Shown here one piece after another: positions 47,732-64,000 of a DNA stretch of 64,000 nt. The stretch is from positions 68,404,089 to 68,468,088 of the forward strand of contig NC_056522.1 in the NCBI RefSeq assembly GCF_019175285.1, in the 5' to 3' direction. A program made the position numbers and the translations under genes. The DNA comes from Sceloporus undulatus (Eukaryota; Chordata; Lepidosauria; Squamata; Phrynosomatidae). The notes below the pieces were generated by a model that saw only the letters and a program-made list of their open reading frames with translations, did no database searches and was not told the DNA's origin. How positions within the stretch are numbered: the first letter of the stretch is position 1; each line of letters starts with the position of its first letter.

Positions 47732-49894
47732 TGTATTTCACTTTTTCACAAAGAAATCAAAGCGAATTCCAATAGTATAATTAAAACATCAAACAATTAA
47801 AAATTAAAAACCCAAACCTCAGCCCTCCTCAATCATAAAAACAGTGATCAGCCCCTAAAAAAGATTAAACATCAAAAAAATTTAAACTGTCCAATATGAA
47901 TACACTAAAATTTCAGGCAGATTAGCACTAGAAATGAGTCTTCCTCTAGAGGAGGGGTGATGGGGGTGATGGTATAAATCAATTTTGATATCAGTATCAA
48001 TAGAGGGGGAGGCAAGTCTAATGGATCTAACCTAGTCTGGAAAGGCCTGCCGGAAGAGATCTGTCTTAATAGCCTTTTCCAAGGCTTCCAAGGTGGTAAT
48101 ATCAGATCTTGTCTGGCAGGTCAAAATTACTACACTACCACAGTGGATTTCAAACTGATAAGTGGGTTATAAATGTAATTCATAATCAAATTATGCAGTA
48201 AGCTCTGACATACAGATGCATATTAAATTTTGCTGTATCATATATTTTATTTATTTCGTTATTTAATATTCTGTCTCACTCCCAGCAGAGGACTCAGGGA
48301 GACTTAAAATTAAAGTACACCTTAAAATACATTAGTACAACAGTTTAAAAACAACAGTTCTATTAAAAACAATGTTTAAAACAGTTGAAAATACATTTCA
48401 AATATAATTTAAAAGACACAAGCACCACACACCCCATAAAACAAAAGACTTGCCTTACAAAGGTATTTGCCTGCCAGCAGAAAGAAAAGAAACCTCTAGT
48501 GGGAGGGAGTTCTACAGTCTGGGAGCAGCCACCAAGAAGGCTCTCCGGTGTCTTTACCAAATGTGCTGTGATGGATAACATTCCTGTTATGTAGCTTTCA
48601 AAGAAGTAGCTGTGTTAATCTCTTGCAGTATAAAAAGGAAAAAGGGAAGGGCAGAAAAAAGGAAATCTGGCAATACCTTTGAGTCAAACTGTTTGTTTTT
48701 TTTTATTATTTTAGCATGAACTTTTGTGGGTATGTCTGCTTCTTCCGATGCAATACAGAGTGATATTAAAGCCTCAGGTTATTAAGGGTATTTATACAAT
48801 TTTGGGAGTGGGATAAAATGTGACCCATATCCAGTATCTTCAAAGGATGGTGTGTGGTAATGCTGGTCTTTCAGATCTTTACAGTGGTTTTTATCATTGC
48901 TTTCACATGGGTGCATGCCTGGATAATAGGTTTTTGCTGTTATGTTTGGTTGTGATGTTGTTTTAAATAGGTAGTGTTAAATATTTGGAAACTATAAATA
49001 AATGTGAATGGCCCAAACATTAAATGGACACTTAATTGTAGATGGTAACTTCACCTATACTCTAGAAATAATGCAATTTGACACGGCTTTATATGATAGC
49101 CCTGTTTAAATACTTGAAGGGATGTCATATTGAGGAGGGAGCTAGCTTGTTTTCTGCTGCTCCAGAGAACAGGACCCAGAGCAATGGATGCAAGCTCCAG
49201 GAAAAGAGATTCCACCTCAACATTAGGAGGAACTTCCTGACAGTAAGGGCTGTTCGACAGTGGAACACACTCCTTCCTTGGAGTGTAATGGTGTCTCCTT
49301 CCTTGGAGGTCTTTAAACAGAGGCTGGATGGCCATCTGTCAGGGATGCTTTGATTGAGATTTCCTGCATGGCAGGGGGTTGGACTGGATGGCCCTTCCAG
49401 TCTCTTCCAACTCTATGATTCTATGATCCTATGGAATCTTGGGATTTGTTGTGGTACTTGTGACAGAGAAGGCTAAAATATCTCAAAACTGCAAATCCCA
49501 GAATTCCACAACATTGAGCCACGGCAGATAAAGTGGTATCAAACTGCATTATTTCTGCAGTACAGAGGCAGCCAGTGTTAATTTATACTTAACATTTTAT
49601 TTTTCCTTAAAGACTACAGATGCTGCACACCTTGCGCTGAAACTAAACAACTCTGAACTGAAAGGAAGAAAGCTAAGAGTGCAACGCTGTGTTGAGAAAG
49701 AAAAAACACAACAGATATGTTCACACAATGTGAAGAGCCCAGTTAGACTGAAATATACAAAGGCTTCTTCACTGAAAAATGCAAGAGGATGCTCTAATAA
49801 TTCCTTTGCTGGTGAGAAAGCAGTCCCACTGAAAAAGAGCAAAAAAGGAAAACCAAAAAACAGTATGAAGAAAAAACTGAAAAAACCCAAATGA
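32809..49894 (+). CDS. RBM34: RBM34, RNA-binding motif protein 34 (11 coding exons)
   Basis: Complete gene. Exons: 32809-32840, 35286-35457, 40710-40849, 41335-41560, 42732-42791, 43497-43540, 45249-45332, 45536-45599, 45691-45733, 47250-47368, 49613-49894; total 1266 nt, 421 residues (human about 430). A basic, acidic-patched N-terminus is followed by RRM1 (about 176-275; RNP2-like LFVGNL 178-183, RNP1-like INAYVVFK 235-242) and RRM2 (about 279-356; RNP2 IFVGNL 281-286, RNP1 KGFGYVLF 320-327), then a Lys-rich tail of the kind that directs nucleolar localisation. The closest relatives are RBM34 and yeast Nop12, linked to large ribosomal subunit maturation (family knowledge). All junctions are GT-AG and in phase. 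No internal stops. Confidence 0.96.
32895..33070 (+). mobile_element. MITE (aataatcc family), RBM34 intron 1
   Basis: ggctcagtgctaggggattc, gggaactgtagtgt and the mirrored aactacaattcccaggattc, ccctagcactggg, ending in ttttctgcagtgtgctttgg. Starts only about 55 bp after exon 1. Confidence 0.7.
33241..33420 (+). mobile_element. LINE/SINE-like remnant with ATT run
   Basis: (att)n at 33244-33263, then tttatttatatagcagtcta and ggcgctttacaaagtcatca. Same family as 46664-46960. Confidence 0.5.
33503..33722 (+). mobile_element. Harbinger-like MITE (ggtccaaaac family)
   Basis: Left GGTCCAAAACACACTACAG and right CTGCAGTGTGTTTTGAGCC are inverted partners. The interior is a second inverted repeat (ctagggaattctgggaactg / cagttcccaggattccctag). 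Related to 51290-51658. Confidence 0.8.
34502..34829 (+). mobile_element. TA-flanked MITE with central hairpin
   Basis: Left TACACTCATCCCTCCATATT and right complement (aatatggagggacaagtgta), TA on both sides. The centre has tctaggtcctccagtgcaa (about 34588) mirrored by ttgcactggaggacctaga (about 34694). Confidence 0.8.
34862..35095 (+). mobile_element. MITE, related to the preceding one
   Basis: Left caatagtcacccttccaaac and right ggagggccagctgta look like diverged inverted ends; the core is GC-rich (catgcgtgtccggcctgcat). Abuts the previous element. Ends uncertain. Confidence 0.4.
35286..35457 (+). CDS. RBM34: RBM34 exon 2
   Basis: Acceptor aaacag, donor gtaagt. Contains YFVGQVANSLFQ, LLQLFSASA and TQPVYVAVPK, which match conserved N-terminal RBM34 motifs (GQVASSLF, LFSS, QPVYVPVPK). 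Confidence 0.93.
37005..37905 (-). mobile_element. Bov-B (RTE) LINE reverse transcriptase remnant
   Basis: On the minus strand: ITMCFIDYSKAFDCMDHKKL, WMALKVM, LIVLMRNLYLG, GCILSPYLFNLYAE, then the catalytic YADDTILLA (near 37515), later YEIWTAKKADKKINSFEMW, RVQRILWTAKK and LKLLYFGYIMRRH. This is the order of the Bov-B reverse transcriptase through to its C-terminal domain. Carries stops and frame changes; inactive. Confidence 0.9.
38500..39590 (+). mobile_element. Unclassified retroelement-like stretch around the hammerhead
   Basis: AT-rich sequence without a usable reading frame. The assignment to a Penelope-like element rests only on the hammerhead at 39151-39230. Borders are guesses. Confidence 0.35.
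39151..39230 (+). ncRNA. Type I hammerhead ribozyme motif
   Basis: Core CTGATGA at 39163-39169; stem II GAC (39171-39173) with GTC (39182-39184); GAAA at 39185-39188. Stem III is ACGGC (39188-39192) with GCCGT (39213-39217), followed by C at 39218, giving the GUC cleavage triplet. Stem I pairs 39151-39162 with 39219-39230 through ATG/CAT (one bulged C) and GAATT-like ends with an internal loop. All invariant core bases are present, apart from an extra A before stem II, a variation I recall from Penelope-like elements. It probably belonged to such a retroelement. Activity is unproven. Confidence 0.7.
39595..39921 (+). mobile_element. Harbinger-like MITE with TTA duplication
   Basis: Left GGCCCGTTACAAATGGGCC and right TGTAACCCGCC (complement GGCGGGTTACA). 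TTA on both sides (39592-39594, 39922-39924). GC-rich, CpG-rich core with a hairpin gaagcgccattttggcgctt. Same superfamily as 63562-64000. Confidence 0.85.
40710..40849 (+). CDS. RBM34: RBM34 exon 3 (basic)
   Basis: Acceptor tttcaaaaag (weak but in phase), donor gtaaat. Lys-rich: ENKKRKHAEEEMAAK ... PLKKMKKISKKKF. Poorly conserved, as in the family; the phase of both neighbours supports it. Confidence 0.82.
41335..41560 (+). CDS. RBM34: RBM34 exon 4, start of RRM1
   Basis: Acceptor attcaag, donor gtgagt. Acidic start EFALEQADEEEEEKE, then basic, then KNKRTLFVGNLPVSC, the first strand (RNP2) of RRM1. Confidence 0.94.
41561..42731 (+). other. RBM34 intron 4, 1.17 kb
   Basis: No repeat or gene recognised. 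Confidence 0.5.
42732..42791 (+). CDS. RBM34: RBM34 exon 5, RRM1 helix 1
   Basis: Acceptor aaatttag, donor gtacgt. MLKTFFKEYGQIESVRFRSV, matching FFKEYGQIESVRFRS in human. Confidence 0.95.
42792..43496 (+). other. RBM34 intron 5, 0.7 kb
   Basis: Phrases tacccaaggtggcagtctgt and gaccagcggctgctggtcca near 43140-43200 look like a diverged repeat; otherwise nothing. Confidence 0.4.
43497..43540 (+). CDS. RBM34: RBM34 exon 6
   Basis: Acceptor ctctttcag, donor gtaggt. IPAEDTLTKKMAAI plus a split Lys, matching IPAEGTLSKKLAAIK. Confidence 0.94.
43798..44052 (+). mobile_element. Tc1/mariner-like MITE with internal repeats, copy 2
   Basis: CAGTGGTGCCTCGGGTTACG at left and complement of CAGTGGTACCTCGGGATACG at right, TA on both sides (43796-43797, 44053-44054). 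Modules ttcgtaacccgaa repeat inside in both orientations. Confidence 0.9.
44085..44170 (+). mobile_element. MITE half (aataatcc family)
   Basis: attgcagaaataatccgatt, tgacaccactttaacagcca, tggctcaatgcaatggagtt; the right half is absent. Confidence 0.6.
44533..44728 (+). mobile_element. 5S-rRNA-headed SINE, copy 2 (5' truncated)
   Basis: tgatctcggaagctaaacag, ggtcag, gttagtacttggatgga are 5S rRNA-like; then gaactggcaaaaccacctct, gaaattcatggagtctgcat and a CA tail. AATTTGATC occurs on both sides (44524-44532, 44729-44737), a plausible target duplication, so the 5S head would be truncated. Confidence 0.85.
45249..45332 (+). CDS. RBM34: RBM34 exon 7, RRM1 RNP1 strand
   Basis: Acceptor ttctacag, donor gtatat. 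RKLHPNMKYINAYVVFKEEY, then GANNALK and a split Cys. INAYVVFKEE is the conserved RNP1-like strand. Confidence 0.95.
45536..45599 (+). CDS. RBM34: RBM34 exon 8, end of RRM1
   Basis: Acceptor tttcatag, donor gtaagt. NGTEFTSGFHIRVDLASQST, matching the strand FRIRVDLAS in human. Confidence 0.94.
45691..45733 (+). CDS. RBM34: RBM34 exon 9, start of RRM2
   Basis: Acceptor ttttttacag, donor gtaggt. HDNKRSIFVGNLPY plus one base; RNP2 of RRM2. Confidence 0.95.
45734..47249 (+). other. RBM34 intron 9, 1.5 kb
   Basis: Only the ATT run and repeat remnant at 46664-46960 are recognised. Confidence 0.5.
46664..46960 (+). mobile_element. LINE/SINE-like remnant with ATT run
   Basis: (att)n at about 46664-46694, then cctttatttataaagtgctg, tacacagcactgtacataca, ttggatggttccctgccatc and aggcttacaatctaaaaaga. 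Same family as 33241-33420. Confidence 0.55.
47250..47368 (+). CDS. RBM34: RBM34 exon 10, RRM2 core
   Basis: Acceptor tgcttacag, donor gtatgt. DIDDDTVRNHFSECGSVTSV, then RIVRDRNTGTGKGFGYVLFK with the RNP1 motif. Confidence 0.96.
47670..47731. repeat. 10-N gap and (AAT)n run
   Basis: Ten Ns at 47670-47679, then about 17 AAT units. The gap length is probably a placeholder. Confidence 0.95.
47732..48125 (-). mobile_element. LINE-like remnant
   Basis: tataattaaaacatcaaaca / attaaaaattaaaaaccc runs, then aaaggcctgccggaagagat, ctgtcttaatagccttttcc. Same layout as 22480-23155. Confidence 0.5.
48240..48560 (-). mobile_element. LINE-like remnant
   Basis: tattctgtctcactcccagc, agactcaggg-like start, a run of aaaaca/ttaaaa, then gggagggagttctacagtct, gggagcagccaccaagaagg, ctctcc. 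Same family as the copy at 63165-63560. Confidence 0.5.
49052..49565 (+). mobile_element. MITE (aataatgc family), split by CR1
   Basis: Left actctagaaataatgcaatt + tgacacggcttta; right actgcaaatcccagaattcc, cagataaagtggtatcaaac, tgcattatttctgcagt. The CR1 piece at 49088-49434 divides it. Confidence 0.75.
49088..49434 (+). mobile_element. CR1 LINE 3' part inside a MITE
   Basis: atgatagccctgtttaaata, cttgaagggatgtcatattg, gacagtggaacacactcctt and the 3' end gatggcccttccagtctctt, ccaactctatgattctatga. 5'-truncated. Confidence 0.88.
49613..49894 (+). CDS. RBM34: RBM34 exon 11, RRM2 end and basic tail
   Basis: Acceptor tccttaaag. TTDAAHLALKLNNSELKGRK, LRVQRCVEKEK, later FAGEKAVPLKKSKKGKPK, TGA at 49892-49894. 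The end is Lys-rich like human RBM34. Confidence 0.95.
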   Translation, partial: TTDAAHLALKLNNSELKGRKLRVQRCVEKEKTQQICSHNVKSPVRLKYTKASSLKNARGCSNNSFAGEKAVPLKKSKKGKPKNSMKKKLKKPK

Positions 49895-49929
49895 AACTTC
49901 TATATTACAAATTTTGAATTGTATTTTTA

Positions 49930-49935
49930 AATAAA
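49930..49935 (+). promoter_or_regulatory. RBM34 poly(A) signal
   Basis: AATAAA 36 bases after the stop, followed by T- and TG-rich sequence (tttcatggtttcatggttag, tctgttgg). Gives a very short 3'UTR of about 60 nt. Confidence 0.75.
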
Positions 49936-50121
49936 TTTTATTTCATGGTTTCATGGTTAGTCTGTTGGAATTTATATTTATTTTCTCCTCATAGTTTAGA
50001 GATTTACCTTGATTATTGCATAATATTAAAAAGAAAGTGATAAAAATTTCACAAAGATTAGTAAGGCATAACAATTTTACTTTTCTTAATTGGGGAATGC
50101 CATCTATTTGGGGTGCTTTAT

Positions 50122-50360
50122 TAATTGGCCCAAACAGACAGGCCAAAATAAAGCTGCTTCAGGTCACTTTGGAGGTATGCTGTCTAAATGACACACACAT
50201 CTTAAGTGGCCAGAAGTTGTGCCAAAGCTGTCCACCAGTCCTTAGGACAGGAGCATGGCTTTGGCACGGCTTCTGGCCTCTTAGGATGCATGCATCATTT
50301 AAATAGCATTCCTTTAAAATCACCCAAAGCAACTTTATTCTGGCCTGTCTGTTCAGGCCC
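50122..50360 (+). mobile_element. Palindromic Harbinger-like MITE, copy B
   Basis: Left GGCCCAAACAGACAGGCC and right GGCCTGTCTGTTCAGGCCC; aaaataaagctgcttcaggt near the left is mirrored by caaagcaactttattctggc. Homologous to 4940-5160. Confidence 0.8.
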
Positions 50361-51289
50361 AATGTTTCCCTTAAAGGAAATTTCTTTGTAGTTAATCAGT
50401 TATTTTTAATCATGTTCTTCCAACACAGTGGTGATCTGAAGGTTTAAAACCTTGACATTTAGAAGTTGTATGCATATTAACACAAATTTAAATGTTCCTT
50501 AATTGAGAGGAATTTCTTTTGTAGTGGGGTTGGGGGTGCTGGAACTCAAACAGTTAATAACTGCTGCTTCTCTTTGCTCCAGCCAAGTTTTATTCACTTC
50601 TTCATTTCATAAACCACCTTGAGGGCATCAAAAGTTGAAAAGAGATTTTAAAATCCACCATAAATGAGTAAATGAACCACTTTAATTTACTTCATTCCTG
50701 ATGTGCAAACTTGAGGCTTTTGATGCCGCACTGTCTTTGCAATAGTTGTATGTAAAAAAAAGAAAAAAGAAAAGTCCACTCAGAATAAGATCAATAGAAA
50801 TCTAGCCAGAATGCAAGTCTTTCTGCGGACTGTATAATGGAAAAGCCCTTTTTGCTCTGCTGGTTATATGTCAAAACTTGCTACTGCCCCATGTTAACAC
50901 CAGAGCTGTCTCAGACATGTTAATTTGTAATCTTGCTGTGTTCATGATAGGGCCTGAGAAATATGGCTATACGTTAATTAAAACATTTTTGTGTTTACAG
51001 TTGTGTCTTTGGGCAATCAAGACAAGCCTCCCTGGCTGAGTTTATGCATCTGGCATGTGGCCTGCCTCTCTTTCTACTTCATTTTTCCTTTTGTAGCATT
51101 ATTGTCTTTTCTAATGAGTCATGCCTTCTCATGACGTGGTCAAAGTACAACAGCTTCAACTTAATTATCTCTGCTTCCAAGAAGATTTCAGGCTGATCAA
51201 GGACCCATTTTTTTTCCTTTCAGTTTCTTTCTTTCAGTTAGTCTCAAAGGTGCTACAAGATATCTTTATGTACTGATTCTATAGACTAA

Positions 51290-51658
51290 GGTCCAAAACG
51301 CATTGTGGAAATAATCCAGTTTGAGACTGCTTTAACATCACCCAAGGAGACTTTCCGCTGTGCTTTCTGCAACTGGACCTGTTTGTCCCGGATTGGCCTT
51401 TTTAGTCACCAGCGCGTTTGCACAAAGCGAGGGATGAGTCCTTCCTGAATCTTCGTTCACGAAGCAAAGCCAGAGAGAGAGAACTGCCCTAGCTCAATGC
51501 TAGGGAACGCTGGTATTTGTAATGTTTGTGAGACATTTTGCCTTCTCTGTCAGAGAGCTCTGGTGCCACAATAAACTATAGTTCCCAGGATTCCCTCGAT
51601 TGAGCCAAGGCAGTTAAAGCAGTCTCAAACTGGATTATTTCTGCAGTTCTTTTGGACT
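51290..51658 (+). mobile_element. Harbinger-like MITE inside family-Z
   Basis: Left GGTCCAAAACGCATTGTGG, right ctgcagttcttttggact, with TAA at 51287-51289 and 51659-51661. The core has an inverted pair aatgctagggaacgctggta / agttcccaggattccct. Carries a foreign insert at about 51334-51481. Confidence 0.8.
51334..51481 (+). mobile_element. LINE-like fragment with zinc-finger-like end
   Basis: A short frame reads CNWTCLSRIGLFSHQRVCTK, a Cys/His pattern of the type found near the end of some retroelement proteins. Followed by gatgagtccttcctgaatct, also found alone at 32333-32366. Confidence 0.5.
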
Positions 51659-51889
51659 TAACACGACTATATCTTTGAATTCTACCACCAAAGACCCATT
51701 TATCTTTGGCTGTCCACAGTATTCACAGCACTTCTCTCCAACACTTCTCAAATGAGTTGATTTCCTTTTTATCTGCTTTTTTCACTGTCTACCTCTCACA
51801 TCCATACCTAACGATGGGGAATAATATGGCTTGGGCAATTCTAAGCTTTGTTGTATATCTTTTACACTTTAGGATCTTGACTCGAGAGC

Positions 51890-52045
51890 AGGGTTCATAT
51901 AGTGGGTGGCCTTGGACAATTCACACTCCCACAGCCCCAGAGGGAGGCAAAACAATCCCACTTTGAACAAATCTTGCCACATAGGGTCACCTTAGGGTTG
52001 CCATAAGTCAGAAATGTCTTGAAGTCACACATCAACATTTTGCTG
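51890..52045 (+). mobile_element. tRNA-headed SINE, head partly lost
   Basis: agcagggttcatatagtggg, acaattcacactcccacagc, tttgaacaaatcttgccaca and gttgccataagtcagaaatg, cttgaagtcacaca. Confidence 0.75.
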
Positions 52046-52081
52046 GTGCATAAATTAATTTTAAAATACGTGTTGACTTTT

Positions 52082-52222
52082 AATTTCCACTCAGCCGTGG
52101 AAACCCAGTGGATGACCTCGGACAAGCCACTCCCAGCCTCGGAGGATGGCAATGGCAAATGCCCTTTGAAGAAACTGCAAAGACAAGCCCATGCTAAGGT
52201 CTCCTTAGGGTTGCCTTAAGAG
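52082..52222 (+). mobile_element. tRNA-headed SINE fragment
   Basis: ccactcagccgtggaaaccc, gaccacctcgg-like segment at 52110, ggcaatggcaaatgcccttt and ccttagggttgccttaa; the tail is missing. Confidence 0.7.
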
Positions 52223-52625
52223 CCAGTGTGGTGTGGCTTGAGCCTTGGGCTTGTACTTGAGGTAAAGGTAGTCCCTTGACATGAATGTCTAGTCATAACT
52301 GTAGGAGGCGGTGCTCATCTCCATTACTAAGCCAAAGAGCCAGCGTTGTCAGATGACTGCTCTGGTGGTCATGTTTCCAGGATGACTGCACTCAACGCTG
52401 TTACCTTCCCACCAAAGGGCTACCTGTTTATCTACTTGCATTTGCATGCTTTCGAACTGCTAGGCTGGCAGAAGCTGGGACTAGGGACAGAGCTCTCCCC
52501 GTCATCATGCAGCACCTGGGCCTCGAAATGCCAGCCTGTCAGAATTGGCGCCTTAACGGCTAAGCCTCCTCCTCCCAGTCCCTACTATGACTCTGGAGAC
52601 CGGGGTTCAAATCCTGGCTCAGGCC
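52223..52625 (+). mobile_element. tRNA-headed SINE head, split by another SINE
   Basis: 52223-52259 gagccagtgtggtgtggctt and 52578-52625 tgactctggagaccggggtt, caaatcctgg (B box) are the two parts of one head. Confidence 0.7.
52260..52577 (+). mobile_element. SINE-like insert, gtaaaggtagtcccttgaca family
   Basis: Starts aggtaaaggtagtcccttga; contains catctccattactaagccaa, tgctttcgaactgctaggct and cgccttaacggctaagcc, the end looking like a reversed tRNA-type promoter. Widespread in squamates as far as I recall. Confidence 0.65.
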
Positions 52626-52835
52626 TTTCCAGATTAAAATCCTTGCAATGATTCATTTGACAGTGGCCCTAATTGCCTCTTAGTCTTCCCCTGCTTTAAT
52701 GCAATGATTTCATTGTATTTTATTGTGGACGGGAGGGTTAGGGATACAAAGAACTTCACAGGCTGCCATTTGTGCTTCATGGATATTTTTTAAGCTGCTT
52801 TGGAGATAGTTTGCGGAAGCGATATAAATAACAAT

Positions 52836-52845
52836 NNNNNNNNNN

Positions 52846-52898
<53 letters not shown>
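52836..52898. repeat. 10-N gap and (TTA)n run
   Basis: Ten Ns at 52836-52845, then about 17 TTA units after a LINE-like 3' end (gcgatataaataacaat). Confidence 0.95.
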
Positions 52899-52899
<1 letters not shown>

Positions 52900-52991
52900 T
52901 GTTGTATTGTTATATAATTATATTTATTGTATCGTTCTCATATTATTATTATATAATTATTATACAGTATTATGACGATGTTATTATATAA

Positions 52992-62579
<9,588 letters not shown>

Positions 62580-62960
62580 GAAGTCTCGGCAGGAAATATA
62601 AGTGATTCCTTAGCCCAATAGATGAGCGTCATGGGGGGAGGAGGGACAGCAGAGTAAAGGAGAAAGCATAATAGTCATAATGGACTGTACACCACATTTA
62701 AACCTGCCACCGTAAATTTGAACTCTGGGTAGGTTGGTTTGGCTGGACTTTATTTATTATCTAGTGCAAAATGTATTTTGATAAATTCATTTTATAAATA
62801 CACCATGTTGAGTTATAAAAAGTATCATTACTCTCATTTATTACCAATACAGATGTAACATTGTACATATAAAAAAGATGTAAAGCTACAACAAAATATA
62901 TCCCATGCTCATTTTTGAAAAACAGAAAGCTAAGGCATTAAAAACGTACCTGTGCTTCTG
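62580..62960 (+). other. TOMM20: TOMM20 3'UTR (proximal form)
   Basis: Unique-looking sequence after the stop. ATTAAA at 62938-62943 followed by gtgcttctgtctctgtgtgt (GT/T-rich) suggests an end near 62960. A distal AATAAA is at 63285-63290, within a LINE-like remnant. Confidence 0.5.
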
Positions 62961-63164
62961 TCTCTGTGTGTTCATTCCTATATGAAAGGAGTGTAGTGGT
63001 GGTATCTGCAGATTCCAGCATGCTCTGGAAATCATCCATAATTATTCTTTAAAAAGAAGAAAAATCCACTATCGGGTGCAAAAATAAGGAATGCTTCTTT
63101 ATTTTCAGCAACTTGATAGTCACATTAAGTTTACCTCAGGGAAAAATAGTTTCATTTATACATT

Positions 63165-63560
63165 CTCCTCACAGGGGTTGATATTGTAAGGTCAGAGCAG
63201 CTTACAGTGTAAGTTAAAAACAAAAGACAACGAAAGCAATGTATAATGTGGAACTTAATTAAATAGACAATGCTATTGACATTCAATAAAAAATTGACTT
63301 TAAAACATTTAAAAACACTTAAAATAGATCAAAGTACAGCACAGACTATTAAAAAAAATCCTTTAGCACAACCAATTGAAGGCCTGCTGGCAAAAAGAGA
63401 AGAGACTGAAGGGGCCAATTGGCCTCTCCTCGCCTAAGAGCAGCTGCTGAGAACGCTCTCTCCAGTTTCATTGCCAAACATACCTGTGAGTATGTGGGAA
63501 TCAAGAAAAAACCTTCCCGTGAAGATCTTAAAACTTGGGGAGCCTTATATAGGGAGATAC
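63165..63560 (-). mobile_element. LINE-like remnant downstream of TOMM20
   Basis: gttgatattgtaaggtcaga, aaaa/ttaaaa runs, ggcctgctggcaaaaagaga, gctctctccagtttcattgc. Same family as 48240-48560. Confidence 0.5.
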
Positions 63561-63561
63561 A

Positions 63562-64000
63562 GGCGGGTTACACACTGCCATTAAAGTATGCGCGGAGCGC
63601 GTATTAAGGTTGGGGAGGTGCGGTGCTTCTGCACCTCCCTAACCCTAATACGCGCTCTGCATGTAAAAAATGACGGCAGCCGTTCCAGACGGCCGCACCG
63701 CCTCTATACGGGGCGGCATGGACATGACGTCCTCGCTCCACGCCAGGGTGCCTAGTGCGCCCTTTGCGTGGACCAGGAAGGAGCTCCGTTTCGGAGCTCC
63801 TTCCTGGTTTGCGGCGCCGCTTTGCGTCGCTGGGCGCAGCCTTCAGATGGCTGCACCCAGTGAAGCAAGGGAGAAAGGAGCCAAACGGCCCCTTTCTCCT
63901 CCTCCCCACCGCCACGGGGTGTCCTTGGGGCTTCAAGCCCCAAGGACACCCCTTTTCAGGCTGCGGGGAAGAGGCATTTTGCCGCTTCCCCGCAGCCTGA
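63562..64000 (+). mobile_element. Harbinger-like element, serial hairpins, cut by window end
   Basis: Left end GGCGGGTTACACACTGCC matches the terminal repeat of 39595-39921. GC-rich interior with four successive hairpins: about 63589-63662, 63772-63808 (17-bp perfect arms), 63916-63952 (18-bp perfect arms) and 63956-64000 (16-bp perfect arms). The right end is outside the window. No coding capacity: the frames here follow the hairpins. Confidence 0.75.

Larger units (their letters stand above)
47369..49612 (+). other. RBM34 intron 10, 2.2 kb
   Basis: Holds a 10-N gap and (ATA)n (47670-47731), two LINE-like remnants (47732-48125, 48240-48560), and a MITE split by CR1 (49052-49565). About 48610-49050 shows nothing. 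Confidence 0.55.
51211..51692 (-). repeat. Family-Z element inserted in Bov-B
   Basis: Left part cagttagtctcaaaggtgct, acaagatatcttta; right part acacgactatatctttgaat, tctacca. Flanked by a 9-bp duplication. Itself carries a MITE at 51290-51658. Confidence 0.7.
51090..51890 (-). mobile_element. Bov-B LINE fragment, split by nested repeats
   Basis: 51090-51210 and 51693-51890 read in reverse as the Bov-B C-terminal part, matching 37005-37330 in order (attgtcttttctaatgagtc, atgccttctcatgacgtggt; ctttggctgtccacagtatt, caaatgagttgatttcc). GACCCATTT occurs at both edges of the insert (51202-51210, 51693-51701). Confidence 0.85.

Overview
The window is vertebrate nuclear DNA, most likely from a squamate reptile (a lizard). 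It has long AT-rich introns with GT-AG splice sites and three host genes whose proteins closely match amniote orthologues. Its repeats are typical of lizards: tRNA-headed SINEs with a Bov-B-like tail, a 5S-rRNA-headed SINE using a related tail, Bov-B and CR1 LINE pieces, and many small DNA-transposon derivatives (hAT, PIF/Harbinger-like, Tc1/mariner-like). The species is not determined. No LTR retroelement or other virus-like element was recognised.

Layout on the + strand. (1) 1-21.2 kb is the 3' part of ARID4B: eight coding exons from the acidic tract and chromo-barrel domain to the stop at 19598, then a 3'UTR of about 1.6 kb. (2) 21.2-32.6 kb is intergenic and repeat-dense: CR1, Bov-B and SINE copies, a minisatellite grown from a SINE tail, and a 1.2 kb TG/TA-rich array just upstream of the next promoter. 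(3) 32.8-49.9 kb is the complete RBM34 gene: 11 coding exons, 421 residues, two RRM domains. Intron 2 holds Bov-B reverse transcriptase remains, a complete-looking type I hammerhead ribozyme fold, and a Harbinger-like element with a clear TTA duplication. (4) 49.9-53.0 kb is a short intergenic segment with a multi-level nest of repeats. (5) 53.0-63.0 kb is the complete TOMM20 gene: CpG-rich promoter with NRF-1-like sites, five coding exons, 145-149 residues. (6) 63.0-64.0 kb ends in a GC-rich element made of consecutive long hairpins, cut by the window edge.

The order and shared orientation ARID4B-RBM34-TOMM20 agree with what is known of human 1q42. The genes work separately: ARID4B is a chromatin-reader subunit of Sin3-HDAC complexes, RBM34 a nucleolar RNA-binding protein, and TOMM20 the presequence receptor of the mitochondrial outer membrane. 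All exon junctions keep frame except one place in the large ARID4B exon, where an A8 run carries one base too many; this is probably a sequence error. Two 10-N gaps abut trinucleotide repeats. Exon coordinates are read from splice sites and conserved protein sequence and should be good to the base. Repeat borders are approximate unless a target-site duplication is given.
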